Assembly: GCA_028283825.1 (NCBI GenBank)
Contig: JAPWJW010000004.1
Span: 556,150-620,149, forward strand
DNA from: Azospirillaceae bacterium
GTDB lineage: Bacteria > Pseudomonadota > Alphaproteobacteria > Azospirillales > Azospirillaceae
Reading direction: 5' to 3'
DNA: 64,000 bases
Below the pieces are notes generated by a model. That model was not told the DNA's origin. It did not search any database and saw only the letters and a program-made list of their open reading frames with translations. Every line of letters begins with the position of its first letter. Positions within the stretch are counted from its first letter, which is position 1. The translations under genes and the position numbers were made by a program. Positions 48,401 to 56,327 of this stretch are shown piece by piece.

Positions 48401-49145
48401 CGGCATCGGCCTCCTTCAGGCTGGCCACATAATAAAGGTGCGGCGTTAACCCGCGGTGGGCCAGCGCGTCGGCCAGGGCACGCAGGGCGGTCAGGTTGCC
48501 GGCCTGCAAGTGCGACCGGTAGAAGACGACGGCCGCGATTTGTCCGTTGCCGGCGATGGCCGGCGGCGTCCACCCGTCATGCCGGCCGAAGCGGGGTAGG
48601 GGCGCCGGATTCGTCTCGGCCAGCGTGGCCGGCGCCGACCGGCCCAGCGCCTTGGCGCAGCCGGCGATGAAACGGGCCATGTTGTCCGGGCCACCCTCCA
48701 CGAAACAGCGCCATAGGCGGTGGGTGGAGCCCAGGTCCAGGGTGCAGGCGGCGTCCAGGGCCGGATCGGCCTTGGCTTCCCCCGGCAAGACAGCCAGAGG
48801 AATGCGACCGGCCCGGCAGGTTTCAGCCACCCGCTCGAGGCCGTAACGCCAATAGCCGGCACCGCCGTTCAGGCGCAGCACGACCAAACCGGCACCGGCC
48901 ACCACCGTGTCGACATAAAGATCGACGGACAGCGGGTGGCCTAGCCGCATCAGGCTGGCCAGACGCAGGCTGGGCCGCCAGGCCGCGACGCCGGATGCAT
49001 GATCAAGCGCGTGGTAAGCCGCCGCGACCGCCGACAGGTCGCTGTCGGAAAAGGACAGCACGACCAGGTCGGCTGGCGCCTGGCCCAGATCTTCAGCCTG
49101 GGGCGACGCCAGCAGATCCTCGGCCTGGGTGGGCAACAGGTGCAT
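45429..49145 (-). CDS. cobN: Cobaltochelatase large subunit
   Basis: This 1,238-residue subunit of the ATP-dependent cobaltochelatase inserts cobalt into hydrogenobyrinic acid diamide, together with CobS and CobT, which are not in this window. Typical segments are YVDTVVAGAGLVVLRLNGG, VQVGAHGTLEWLPGKAVALS, LRTGGEELAQALALMGVRPLWE, RPRVDVTLRISGLFRDMFP and HIQDQRETDVLDNDGMTQFEGG near the C terminus. The frame is intact over its whole length. It starts 51 bp downstream of cobW and overlaps cobG by 4 bp. Confidence 0.93.
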   Translation of the reverse strand: MHLLPTQAEDLLASPQAEDLGQAPADLVVLSFSDSDLSAVAAAYHALDHASGVAAWRPSLRLASLMRLGHPLSVDLYVDTVVAGAGLVVLRLNGGAGYWRYGLERVAETCRAGRIPLAVLPGEAKADPALDAACTLDLGSTHRLWRCFVEGGPDNMARFIAGCAKALGRSAPATLAETNPAPLPRFGRHDGWTPPAIAGNGQIAAVVFYRSHLQAGNLTALRALADALAHRGLTPHLYYVASLKEADAAAWLAMELRQLAPALVLNATGFSARQAQKGQAEEASPLDAAGVPVLQAVLSTGTEDAWRKARAGLSPADLAMNVVLPEMDGRLQGPAIAFKAAADWDPALEYAPVLSRPRPDRIAALADRAAALVRLAATPRASRRVALVLSDYPARGGAGLALGLDTPASTLAMLKAMATAGYGVANTPADGSTLMTALRGRANAQAPGLMVADYIRHLEPAALDAVTATWGSPEDDPLVQNGAFRFRLLSCSNVTVAVQPSRGHGAIDSAAHHDPDTPPSHGYAAFHLWLRHILDIHALVQVGAHGTLEWLPGKAVALSADCWPERLAGPLPVLYPYIATNPGEGVQARRRLGAALVGHLPPPPSPAGLHGDLAALEQALDEYAQAQSLDPRRLPTLRTRIRDLAWSAGVSHDLNLPAATATGDLDDDSLARLDAHLCDIKEMQIRDGLHLFGQAPDAGSQTAFLAAIARFPRRDRPALTDALARDLGLGGTLEDLFNGEAAQPWPHPLPPTLAARVIGAVTHGRVRAALDGMTRELVAGDLVPHTEWSRTTANLEALHHEVAPVLAASGPAEMAALLAGLDGRFIAPGPGGSPARGRADVLPTGRNLYAIDPRAVPTPSAWALGWKGADAVLTRHLQDQGDWPRQLVVDCWGSPTLRTGGEELAQALALMGVRPLWEAGSGRVTGVEVLPATVLGRPRVDVTLRISGLFRDMFPAQLALFDQAARKIAGLDEASEVNPLAQAARADRDTLAASGMAEDPAWRQATARVFGAAPGGYGTGLAQPLATGDWQARDQLGATYLDSGCHAYGADLDGIALPALFRRRVGLADALVHIQDQRETDVLDNDGMTQFEGGFAAAAGLLGSDPILYHVDSAEPERIVPRTLAEEAARVVRGRAVNPRWIAGQRRHGYAGAGSLARTVDGAVALAALAGAIRSHQVDSLFDAYVADTDIWNWLAASNPDAAVLILNRLEEALRRGLWHPRRNSTAEDLARLREELA

Positions 49146-49196
49146 GAAAAGAACGGCCTCGACAGTCGGCCGGAATGGCCAGCGGCAGCAACACTA

Positions 49197-50243
49197 TCAG
49201 GTGTTGGCCAATGCCGCTTCAATAGCCCCTCGGTCCATGCCCGTCTCGCCGATTACCACCAGGCGACTGTGCCGCGTCTCGTTCGGCCCCCACAGCCGGT
49301 CATAGCTGGTCTGGATGCGGCCGCCCACACCTTGGACCAGTAGGCGCATGGGCTTGCCCGGCACGTCGACGAAACCCTTCAGGCGCAGAATGCCGAAGCG
49401 CTGGGCCAGGTCGCCCAGCTGTTGGGCCAAGTTGGCCGGATCGCTCTGGGGGGGCAGGCTGGCGACGAAACTGGTGAAGTCGTCGTGGTCGTGCTCTTCG
49501 TCGCTGTCGTGATGGCTGACGCGGTTGTCCAGGTCCGCTTCCGCCGCGGCGGACAGGCCCAACAGGATATTGGCGTCCACAGCACCATGGCTGACGCGAA
49601 TCAGGGGCGGAGCCGTCGGGCGCAGATCGCGCACCGTGGCGGCCACGACCGCCATGCCGGCCTCATCCACCAGGTCGGCCTTGCTCACCAGGATCAGGTC
49701 GGCGCACAATATCTGGTCTTCGAACACTTCCTGCACCGGCGTTTCATGTTCCACCGTGCCATCATCGGCTTCCATCGCCATTTTCTGACGGGCCAGGGCT
49801 TCGGCGTCGGGGGCGAATCGACCTTCGGCGACGGCGTCGGCCGCCACCACAGCCACCACGCCGTCCACCGTGACGCGCGACCGCACGGCTGGCCAGGTGA
49901 AGGCCCGGACCAGCGGCTTTGGCAGGGCCAAGCCGCTGGTCTCGATGATGATGTGGTCCGGTGGATCGGCCCGATTCAGCAGCGATTCCAGCGCCGGGAC
50001 GAAATCGTCCGCGACGGTACAGCACAAACACCCGTTGGCCAGCTCGATCACCCGGTCCTCCGGACAGGCTTCGTCTCCGCAGCCTTTCAACACCGCGCCG
50101 TCGACGCCGACATCACCGAACTCATTGATAATCAAGGCCAAGCGCCGCCCACCGGGGCTTTGCAACAAGCTACGAATTAAGGTGGTCTTGCCGGCACCGA
50201 GGAAGCCGGTGATGATGGTGGTTGGGATTTTGAATTTGAGCAT
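49197..50243 (-). CDS. cobW: CobW-type metal-chaperone GTPase
   Basis: This 348-residue protein of the COG0523 family has the P-loop ITGFLGAGKTTLIRSLL, the metal motif NGCLCCTV (CxCC), and IIIETSGLALPKPLVRAF. The His/Asp stretch VSHHDSDEEHDHDDF lies before the C-terminal domain. It probably delivers cobalt to the chelatase. The ATG at 50243 is the first gene start of a minus-strand run through cobJ. Upstream is an AT-rich gap in which I saw no riboswitch. Confidence 0.9.
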   Translation of the reverse strand: MLKFKIPTTIITGFLGAGKTTLIRSLLQSPGGRRLALIINEFGDVGVDGAVLKGCGDEACPEDRVIELANGCLCCTVADDFVPALESLLNRADPPDHIIIETSGLALPKPLVRAFTWPAVRSRVTVDGVVAVVAADAVAEGRFAPDAEALARQKMAMEADDGTVEHETPVQEVFEDQILCADLILVSKADLVDEAGMAVVAATVRDLRPTAPPLIRVSHGAVDANILLGLSAAAEADLDNRVSHHDSDEEHDHDDFTSFVASLPPQSDPANLAQQLGDLAQRFGILRLKGFVDVPGKPMRLLVQGVGGRIQTSYDRLWGPNETRHSRLVVIGETGMDRGAIEAALANT

Positions 50244-50719
50244 AAATAGATTTTCCAACGTGAAGATATAAGGCGATAATTCAGCATAGCAGTTCGGGCG
50301 GGAAGACTGTCTATATATGGTGACATCGCCCTTGCTCAAGATCGTATCGAATATTTTCTCGACATTGATCTAGAAGTGTTAGTCGTTGGCAGGCTCGCTC
50401 AAGGAAGTGGAAGCATTGATGTGGCTATGGCGTGGGGGCTGCCAGGGAGGGGGGTAGATATGCCTTGCCGATGGGAGATTAGGAATATTCGAAACAGAGA
50501 AGCACATTCCGGAATGTATTTCTGCGGGATATGGCTATAATATTAAGGTGATTTTGTCATGAGAATGATAATTGGAATGCATTGATGGTTTTAGTGCGGT
50601 AGCGCTTTAGTTTTAGGAGCTGAAATTGTTTGTTGTTGTTGACATTTGTTTTTTTTTGGCTATATCGGTTGTCGAACTGAAAGTCAGCAATCCAGCGCAA
50701 CCTCGATTTTGGACGTATT
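50244..50719. other. 476-bp AT-rich gap before the low-GC gene pair
   Basis: GC content falls sharply here. A plus-strand frame is open from about 50283 to the TAA at 50538 (reading GRLSIYGDIALAQDRIEYFL and onward) but has no good start codon. It may be a gene fragment. Promoters for cobW and for the gene at 50720 should lie here, but I cannot assign boxes with confidence. Confidence 0.35.
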
Positions 50720-51388
50720 ATGGAAAGCAGTGAGAGATTTGACTTTTCTTTCTTGAATTCTTTTGAGTCCCTTGGTATAAACTGTGAATTTGGTTTTGTG
50801 CAGCGACGATGCGGCGTCGAGCCCGGGCATCTTTTGAGGTGGGCGTTTACACCGCTTGATAGTCTCAGGCAGGCTATTGCGGCTGATTTTTGCGAACTTT
50901 ATCAATTCAAGAATTTGTTGCCTAGCGGAAGCGACATGGTGTGGGATGAAAAATATCACATATCTTTTCATACCAAGATGAAATCCACTATACAGGGGGG
51001 AGGATTTCAATTCAGCGAGGCGGAAAAAGAAAGGCGTGAAATTTGGGAAGCGGAGCACAAAAAAATTCTCTATCTTCGGGAAAAATTTCTAAAATCGGCC
51101 AAGGTGGGTGGAAATATATACGTCCTAAAGCTCGATTCTAAGCAAAGTGTCCCGGATATTTTGTCGATTTGGGGGAAGATTCGATCATTGGGATCTAATT
51201 CTCTTTTGTGTGTAAGGGAAGCATTAGTGTGCGAGGAAATTGGAACGATTAAGACCGTTGATTTAGGGTTGCATCTAGGTAATATAGATAGATTTGCGCC
51301 TAATAGTAAGGCGGATGATCTTTCCATTGGAATTTGGCTAAAATTATGCCAATTGGCTTGGGAAGTTTCATATACGGATAGAAAATAA
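50720..51388 (+). CDS. Protein of unknown function, DUF1796-like N terminus
   Basis: This 222-residue protein has a conserved-looking start, FESLGINCEFGFVQRRCGVEPGHLLRWAFTPLDSL, which resembles the SLGxNC start of DUF1796-type putative cysteine peptidases found in polysaccharide loci. The rest (WDEKYHISFHTKMKST, KVGGNIYVLKLDSKQSVPDI) is compatible but not diagnostic. Codon use is much more AT-rich than in all genes to the left, suggesting recent transfer. It is followed after 14 bp by another AT-rich gene. The start at the ATG at 50720 has only a weak GGA upstream. Confidence 0.55.
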   Translation: MESSERFDFSFLNSFESLGINCEFGFVQRRCGVEPGHLLRWAFTPLDSLRQAIAADFCELYQFKNLLPSGSDMVWDEKYHISFHTKMKSTIQGGGFQFSEAEKERREIWEAEHKKILYLREKFLKSAKVGGNIYVLKLDSKQSVPDILSIWGKIRSLGSNSLLCVREALVCEEIGTIKTVDLGLHLGNIDRFAPNSKADDLSIGIWLKLCQLAWEVSYTDRK

Positions 51389-51402
51389 CAGGGGGGGGTA
51401 TC

Positions 51403-52995
51403 TTGACTAGTGCTGTAATTGAGAAAAATATGAAGGAGCGCTCCACCAATTTGAGCGCGAATATTGCGGCGATATTTGAAAAATCTGCGGAAATTGATAT
51501 TTCTCTTTTTTCTTTAGAAATGATAAGTCAGCAGGTTTCGGATTCTTACGAGTTGATCAAGATCGAATCTGGGAAGGAATTCCACAGAGCATTAGATTTT
51601 ATGTCAATCCCTTTTCTAGAAAAAGCGTCAGCCGGCCCTGCTGCACTACTAGATGGTATTGTAGAAGTGCAGCAAGGGCCCAGGCCCTCGCTGAGGACTT
51701 TGGCGCTTAGGGAATTTCTGCGCGAAGGGAAATACAAGCTATTGAGTCCATTTACCGGAACGTTGAGTGTTGTTAACACTAGCTTGGGTCTCGAATGGTA
51801 TTATCATCAGTATAATGGTGATTATTGTCTAGTATCTCATATGGGCGGTACCATGACAACTGATATCGTCGAAACAGTCTGGGTTTTCCCAAGGCATGGA
51901 GTCGCTATTTATATAGAAAATGGCCTAAACAAAGGTGAGATAGAAAAGGAAATATCAAAATTACTTTATAGATGTTTGTTAAATCGCGTTGAATTAATGG
52001 ACTATATTAGTAGTTCTGTTCGGAGGCGTGTTATTTCACTTTCCGATTTTCCCTGTCCACACATGGCTCATAATCTTTGGAACGTTCAAACAGGGTGGGC
52101 AAATATAATCGACTCTATCGACCTTTCTGCCGCTAGACGTTTCATTTTTTATTCTAATCAGAATTTTTTTGGTCACCTAGATGAGATTCATTTGGATTCA
52201 GCAGTTGCTAGCCACAAAGATAATTTTATATCGGTGAGGAATGTCGATGAAATGTTTCGTGTAATTATGAAGGAAAATCTTTTTGTTCTTACTGTAAAAG
52301 ATAAGTATTTTACAGAATCTTTTGCTCAAAAAGTAATTAAAACGGCTCAATCGCATTGTTCTAAAGAATTCTTAGATTATGTTATGCACATCAGGGCGCG
52401 CCCATTAATTGTAACAACAATTAGACTCGATAATAGGTCATGGATAGAGCAAGAAAAAGGCCTTATATCACTTTATAGAAGACTAATAGTTGATTTTCCA
52501 CAGGTAGAATTCGTATTAGATGGATTGAGTTCAGATACCGCTAAAGAGTGGACGACAAGTTGGATGTCGATGGAGGCTGAGCTCCAGGTTGCTCAAAGAA
52601 TTAAGGATGCCGTCGGTGAAGATCGTGTCCACCTTAGCGTCGGGAGAAAATTCTCGGAAAGCATAGTTCTTAACAACGCTGCTGATTTATTTATTGCGCC
52701 ATCAGGTTCTGGAATGACGCTCTACAAGTGGGTATCTAATATTCCAGGAATAGCGTTTTCAAACCGTAGCGTTCTAGATTTGAAAAATTGGCATAGTTGG
52801 CCACTTCGAGTTTGGCATGATAATAAATTACGAGAGAATTTAGTGGCGACAATACATTTATCACCAGATGCGGTAACGGATGGAGAGATGCAAAGAAAAA
52901 GTATAACTCGGGCTAATTTTAGCTTGGATTGGATGAAATTATATGAGGCATCTTTGCCCCTAATTAAGGAGGTCGTGCAGTCAAAGCTGGAGTGA
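51403..52995 (+). CDS. Putative glycosyltransferase-like protein
   Basis: This 530-residue protein is not clearly assignable. Its C-terminal third (VEFVLDGLSSDTAKEWTTSW, LFIAPSGSGMTLYKWVSNIPGIAFSNR) has the look of a GT-B nucleotide-sugar-binding domain: a predicted strand, a Gly/Ser-rich turn and a helix. The N-terminal half is unique. It begins at a TTG at 51403 after a G-rich ribosome site (or at an ATG at 51430). It shares the low GC of the preceding gene and probably its transcript. Its context with the DUF6212-like and GT2 genes beyond the insertion sequences suggests a surface-glycan role. Confidence 0.5.
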   Translation: MTSAVIEKNMKERSTNLSANIAAIFEKSAEIDISLFSLEMISQQVSDSYELIKIESGKEFHRALDFMSIPFLEKASAGPAALLDGIVEVQQGPRPSLRTLALREFLREGKYKLLSPFTGTLSVVNTSLGLEWYYHQYNGDYCLVSHMGGTMTTDIVETVWVFPRHGVAIYIENGLNKGEIEKEISKLLYRCLLNRVELMDYISSSVRRRVISLSDFPCPHMAHNLWNVQTGWANIIDSIDLSAARRFIFYSNQNFFGHLDEIHLDSAVASHKDNFISVRNVDEMFRVIMKENLFVLTVKDKYFTESFAQKVIKTAQSHCSKEFLDYVMHIRARPLIVTTIRLDNRSWIEQEKGLISLYRRLIVDFPQVEFVLDGLSSDTAKEWTTSWMSMEAELQVAQRIKDAVGEDRVHLSVGRKFSESIVLNNAADLFIAPSGSGMTLYKWVSNIPGIAFSNRSVLDLKNWHSWPLRVWHDNKLRENLVATIHLSPDAVTDGEMQRKSITRANFSLDWMKLYEASLPLIKEVVQSKLE

Positions 52996-53033
52996 GTATT
53001 CAATTTTCTGCGACGTGACTATGAGGATTGCGC

Positions 53034-53943
53034 TGAGAGGCTGTTTGGAAAATAGCATAGGCCCTTGCGGTGTCGGCGATGTCATGATTCAAGCTGTTGA
53101 TGTGGACGAAGCAGAGCCGTGGTCGGATGACCGAAATCGCCAAGAAGACGAAGCGCTATCCGTCTGACCTGACGGACGAGGAGTGGGAGCGGATCGCGTC
53201 ACTGATGCCGAAGCCAGGCCGCCGCGGCCGGCCGCGCGAGGTTGACTTTCGGGAAGTGATCAACGCGGTTCGCTATCTTGTCCGGTCGGGTTGCGGGTGG
53301 CGGATGTTGCCGACCAATTTCGGCCCCTGGCAGACGGTCTACGGTTGGTTCCGCGAAATGGCGCGCCGGTTTCTGTTCCAGACCATTCACGATGTCGCGC
53401 TGATGGTTGATCGGGAGCGGGCGGGTCGGGAAGCGAGCCCCACGGCCGGGGTGATTGACAGCCAATCAGTCAAAGCACCGCATGCGGAAACAAGGGGTTA
53501 CGACGCGGGCAAGACAGTCGTTGGTCGCAAGCGGCACATCGCCGTCGATACCGATGGGCGCCTGCTGATGGTCAAGCTGACACCAGCCGATATCTCCGAC
53601 AGCGCCGGCGCACAGGCGATCCTGGAGGCGATCCGCAAACGCTGGCCTTGGGTGAAACACCTGTTCGCCGATGGCGCCTATGATCGCATGAAGCTGATGA
53701 ACAAAGCCGCTTACCTGGATTTCGTCGTCGAGGTCATACGCCGGTGCGATGATCAGAAAGGATTCCGGGTGCTGCCCCGCCGCTGGGTTGTCGAGCGCAT
53801 CTTCGGCTGGATGATCCGTTGGCGACGTCTCGTTCGTGATTATGAACGGCGAACCGATGTCTCACAGGCCATGATCTACGTCGCCATGGGCGGCAATCTG
53901 CTACCACGAAACGCTCATCCCTGATTTCCAAAACGGACTCTGA
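53034..53943 (+). mobile_element. IS5-family insertion sequence
   Basis: About 0.9 kb bounded by imperfect inverted repeats: GAGAGGCTGTTTGGAAAAT at 53035 and, on the other strand, CAGAGTCCGTTTTGGAAAT ending at 53943. It encloses one complete transposase gene. It lies directly after the low-GC gene pair. Confidence 0.75.
53127..53924 (+). CDS. IS5-family transposase
   Basis: This 265-residue DDE transposase is intact. The N-terminal YPSDLTDEEWERIASLMPKPGRRGRPRE is the family's DNA-binding start. The catalytic residues are the Asp of GVIDSQSVKAP, the Asp of HLFADGAYDR and the Glu of WVVERIFGWMIRWRRLVRDYERR. The ATG at 53127 is chosen as the first with the normal family N terminus. The ORF is in one frame, so no frameshifting is needed. 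The IS is probably still active. Confidence 0.88.
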   Translation: MTEIAKKTKRYPSDLTDEEWERIASLMPKPGRRGRPREVDFREVINAVRYLVRSGCGWRMLPTNFGPWQTVYGWFREMARRFLFQTIHDVALMVDRERAGREASPTAGVIDSQSVKAPHAETRGYDAGKTVVGRKRHIAVDTDGRLLMVKLTPADISDSAGAQAILEAIRKRWPWVKHLFADGAYDRMKLMNKAAYLDFVVEVIRRCDDQKGFRVLPRRWVVERIFGWMIRWRRLVRDYERRTDVSQAMIYVAMGGNLLPRNAHP

Positions 53944-53972
53944 GCGCCCGGCCCGGAATCGGATAGGTGATT

Positions 53973-54245
53973 TTAAGCCCTTGCCAATCTCCTGGCGAGG
54001 AGCTTGACACTGGCGGCGAAGATCCTGGCCGTTGCGGTGTCGGTTCGCCGTTCGAAGTCCTTGGCGAGCCGGCGATTACGGCCCAGCCAGACGAAAGTCC
54101 GTTCCACCACCCAGCGCAGGGGCAGGACGACGAAGCCCTGGCGGTGTCGGATCGCAGGATCGCCCGTGGCGGCCAAGGCGGTCTCCAACTTGGCGCCCGA
54201 GTAGCCACCGTCGGCAAAGACACGCCGCAGCCACGGGAACGCGGT
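53973..54245 (-). pseudogene. IS5-family transposase relic (C-terminal part)
   Basis: Only the last 90 or so residues remain: FPWLRRVFADGGYSGAKLET, then RHRQGFVVLPLRWVVERTF with the catalytic Glu, and RRLAKDFERRTDTATARI. The stop is at 53973. The sequence differs from the complete IS5 next to it, so it is a different, older element. No start codon or N-terminal half is present. Confidence 0.7.
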
Positions 54246-54342
54246 GCGGATCGAAGCTAAGCAGACTCCTTACTGGTTGCCCCACACATGTTGGTCTGAT
54301 GATTCTGATGATTGTGTCCCTGGGCGTGGTGTAGGAGCGCCT

Positions 54343-54397
54343 CCGCCAGGTCAGGCCCTCCAGCCGGCTACGCCGGCCTCCACGCCTGACCTGGCGG
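54343..54397. repeat. Strong nested hairpin upstream of the IS256 transposase
   Basis: Outer arms CCGCCAGGTCAGGC (54343) and GCCTGACCTGGCGG (54384) are perfect over 14 bp. An inner GCCGGC-TAC-GCCGGC hairpin sits between them. It lies 70 bp before the transposase start and could block outside transcription from entering the gene. Confidence 0.7.
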
Positions 54398-54467
54398 GCG
54401 GTCATCGCGGTTCTTCGGGTAAAGTTTGGTCACCACAACAAAACCCCAACCGAGGGTGACCACGATG

Positions 54468-55214
54468 ACCGACCCGATGATGGCGCTGCGCGTGATGCTT
54501 GAAAAGGGCGCAGACGCCGATGTGCTGAGACAGATGATCGGCTTTGCCGCCGAACGGCTGATGGAACTGGAGGTTCAGGAGTTGACCGGTGCCGGCCACG
54601 GCGAACGGTCGGCCGACCGCCTGGTTCAGCGCAATGGCTACCGTGACCGCGACTGGCACACCCGCGCCGGCACGGTGGAACTGCACATCCCCAAGCTGCG
54701 CAAAGGCAGCTACTTCCCGGGCTTCCTGGAACCTCGCCGCATGGCGGAGAAGGCGCTGACCGCCGTGATCCAGGAAGCCTACATCCAGGGCGTTTCCACC
54801 CGCGCCGTGGACGACCTGGTCCAGGCCATGGGCATGACCGGCATCTCCAAGAGCCAGGTCAGCCGGCTGTGCGAGGAGATCGACGGCCGGGTTAAGACCT
54901 TCCTGGAACGGCCGCTGGAAGGCGACTGGCCCTACCTGTGGATCGACGCCACCTATGTGAAGGTCCGCCAGAACGGCCGCATCGTCTCCGTGGCCGTCAC
55001 CATCGCCGTGGCGGTCAATACCAACGGTCGGCGAGAGATCCTGGGCATGGACATCGGCACCTCGGAGGCCGAAACCTTCTGGGTGGAGTTCCTGCGCAAG
55101 CTCAAGCGCCGTGGCCTGGGCGGCGTCAAGCTGGCCGTCTCCGATGCCCACGAGTGTCAATCGGCGGTCACGTCCCACCACGTGGCGGGACGTGACCCCA
55201 ACCTAAAATCATAA
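54468..55214 (+). pseudogene. IS256-family transposase, truncated at the 3' end
   Basis: The first 228 or so residues are a normal mutator-type transposase: [46 protein letters not shown], the catalytic Asp in [15 protein letters not shown] and a second in [14 protein letters not shown]. After LAVSDAHE (about 55152) the family sequence stops, and the last 19 or so residues read through unrelated DNA and a leftover IS630 end. The catalytic Glu is lost, so the protein should be inactive. The ATG at 54468 follows GAGGG. Confidence 0.85.
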
Positions 55215-55219
55215 TGCTC
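55198..55219. mobile_element. Solo IS630 right end
   Basis: CCAACCTAAAATCATAATGC plus TC here is identical to the last 22 bp of the IS630 copy ending at 61287, and it too is followed by TA. No other part of that element is attached. It abuts the broken IS256 gene, so it probably marks an IS630-related deletion. Confidence 0.7.
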
Positions 55220-55325
55220 TAAAAGCGATGAGCGCCTGAATGTGAAACTGACCTCGCCAGCTGTAAATGGCGAAGTGATTTTCCCCAGAAGTGGCGACTT
55301 AAAAATCCCCAGATGGTTTGTTTGG

Positions 55326-55847
55326 CTAATTGATTGGGTGGGTGTCGGCGGGCCTCACTTTCGGCGGTCTTCCACGTTTTCGGATGGCTTGGAGCGGCGC
55401 GGTGTCGGGTCTTCGCCGCACGTTCTCGGGGATGAGGTCGGCATGCTGGCGTAGCCTGTAGCTGGCGCCTTCGATCTGCACGACGATGGCGTGGTGGAGA
55501 AGGCGATCGAGGAGCGCCGTAGCGACGACGGTGTCGCCGAAGACGTCCCCCCATTCGGCGAAGCCGCGGTTCGAGGTGAGGACCATGGCGCCCTTTTCGT
55601 ATCGGGCGTTGACGAGCTGGAAGAAGAGGTTGCCGCCGCCAGGGACGACGGGGAGGTAGCCGATCTCATCGACGATGAGGAGTTGGGGGCGGCAGAGGAA
55701 GCGCAGGCGTTCCCGCAGGGTGCCTTCGCGTTCGGCCTTGGCGAGGGAAGCGATAAGGTCGGCCAGGGTGGTGAAGTAGACGGAGCGTCCCGCCTTGACG
55801 GCCTCGACGCCTAGGGCCGTGGCGAGGTGGGTCTTGCCGCATCCGGT
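55326..55847 (-). pseudogene. istB: istB, C-terminal part
   Basis: This part of the IS21 helper ATPase starts inside the P-loop (TGCGKTHLATALG) and continues with LLIVDEIGYLPV (Walker B), NLFFQLVNARYEKGAMVLTSNR and LLHHAIVVQIEGASYRLR. It then ends in a basic tail and a stop at 55326. Its missing N-terminal part is at 58393-58717, on the far side of the inserted element. Confidence 0.82.
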
Positions 55848-55966
55848 CGAGGCAGCGGCATACTGCCCGATATCAGGGGCAGGACGCGACGATCCATTAT
55901 CCGTTTCATCCGCGATGCGGTGAACGCGTAGGCATCATCCGGCGCCATTGCCTTGGCGGTAGCGTC

Positions 55967-56311
55967 ATGCTGGTGGTCGAGCAACCGGACGGCACGCTGA
56001 CCCATGTGCCGGAATGGATGACCGCCCCTGCAGCCCGTGACGCCGCCATCCGTGACGCTCCCCGCTTTCCCATGGAGGTATTGCAGGCTCTGCGTCTGAC
56101 CGCTGACGCGGCCCTATCGTTGCTGTGTGAACGACGCAACGGAGGGCGGCATGAGGCATCGCGGAATGATGGTGCAGACGGATCTGTTCACGGCGACCCG
56201 GCCACTGGCAGCTCTTCCGCAGGAGGTTGCGCGCCGAGTCTTGCCGCTTCTGGAACAACTTTTGCTGGAAGTCCTGGCGAGCGAGGCCGTGACGCTGGAG
56301 GGGAACGATGA
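55967..56311 (+). CDS. Small element-borne protein, DUF5372-like
   Basis: The frame reads IHYPFHPRCGERVGIIRRH from 55892, upstream of the first ATG (55967), then VVEQPDGTLTHVPEWMTAPAA. That pattern resembles small DUF5372-type proteins that precede recombinase genes in similar elements. No start codon is visible upstream of 55892, so the 5' end is unclear or lost. The C-terminal third overlaps the next small ORF in another frame and may not be real. Function unknown. Confidence 0.45.
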   Translation: MLVVEQPDGTLTHVPEWMTAPAARDAAIRDAPRFPMEVLQALRLTADAALSLLCERRNGGRHEASRNDGADGSVHGDPATGSSSAGGCAPSLAASGTTFAGSPGERGRDAGGER

Positions 56312-56327
56312 ACAAGATCACCCCTGA
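56151..56327 (+). CDS. Small element-borne protein
   Basis: About 58 residues (MRHRGMMVQTDLFTATRPLA, then LPQEVARRVLPLLEQLLLEV). It overlaps the recombinase start by 20 bp, so the two are probably co-translated. Short Leu-rich proteins of this kind commonly precede such recombinases. Possibly a directionality or regulatory factor, but this is not shown. A GTG at 56127 is an alternative start. Confidence 0.45.
   Translation: MRHRGMMVQTDLFTATRPLAALPQEVARRVLPLLEQLLLEVLASEAVTLEGNDEQDHP

Noticed and set aside
50244..50420. A second cobalamin riboswitch upstream of cobW
   Set aside because: The minus strand has a short CCCGCC-like piece but not the ordered consensus boxes.
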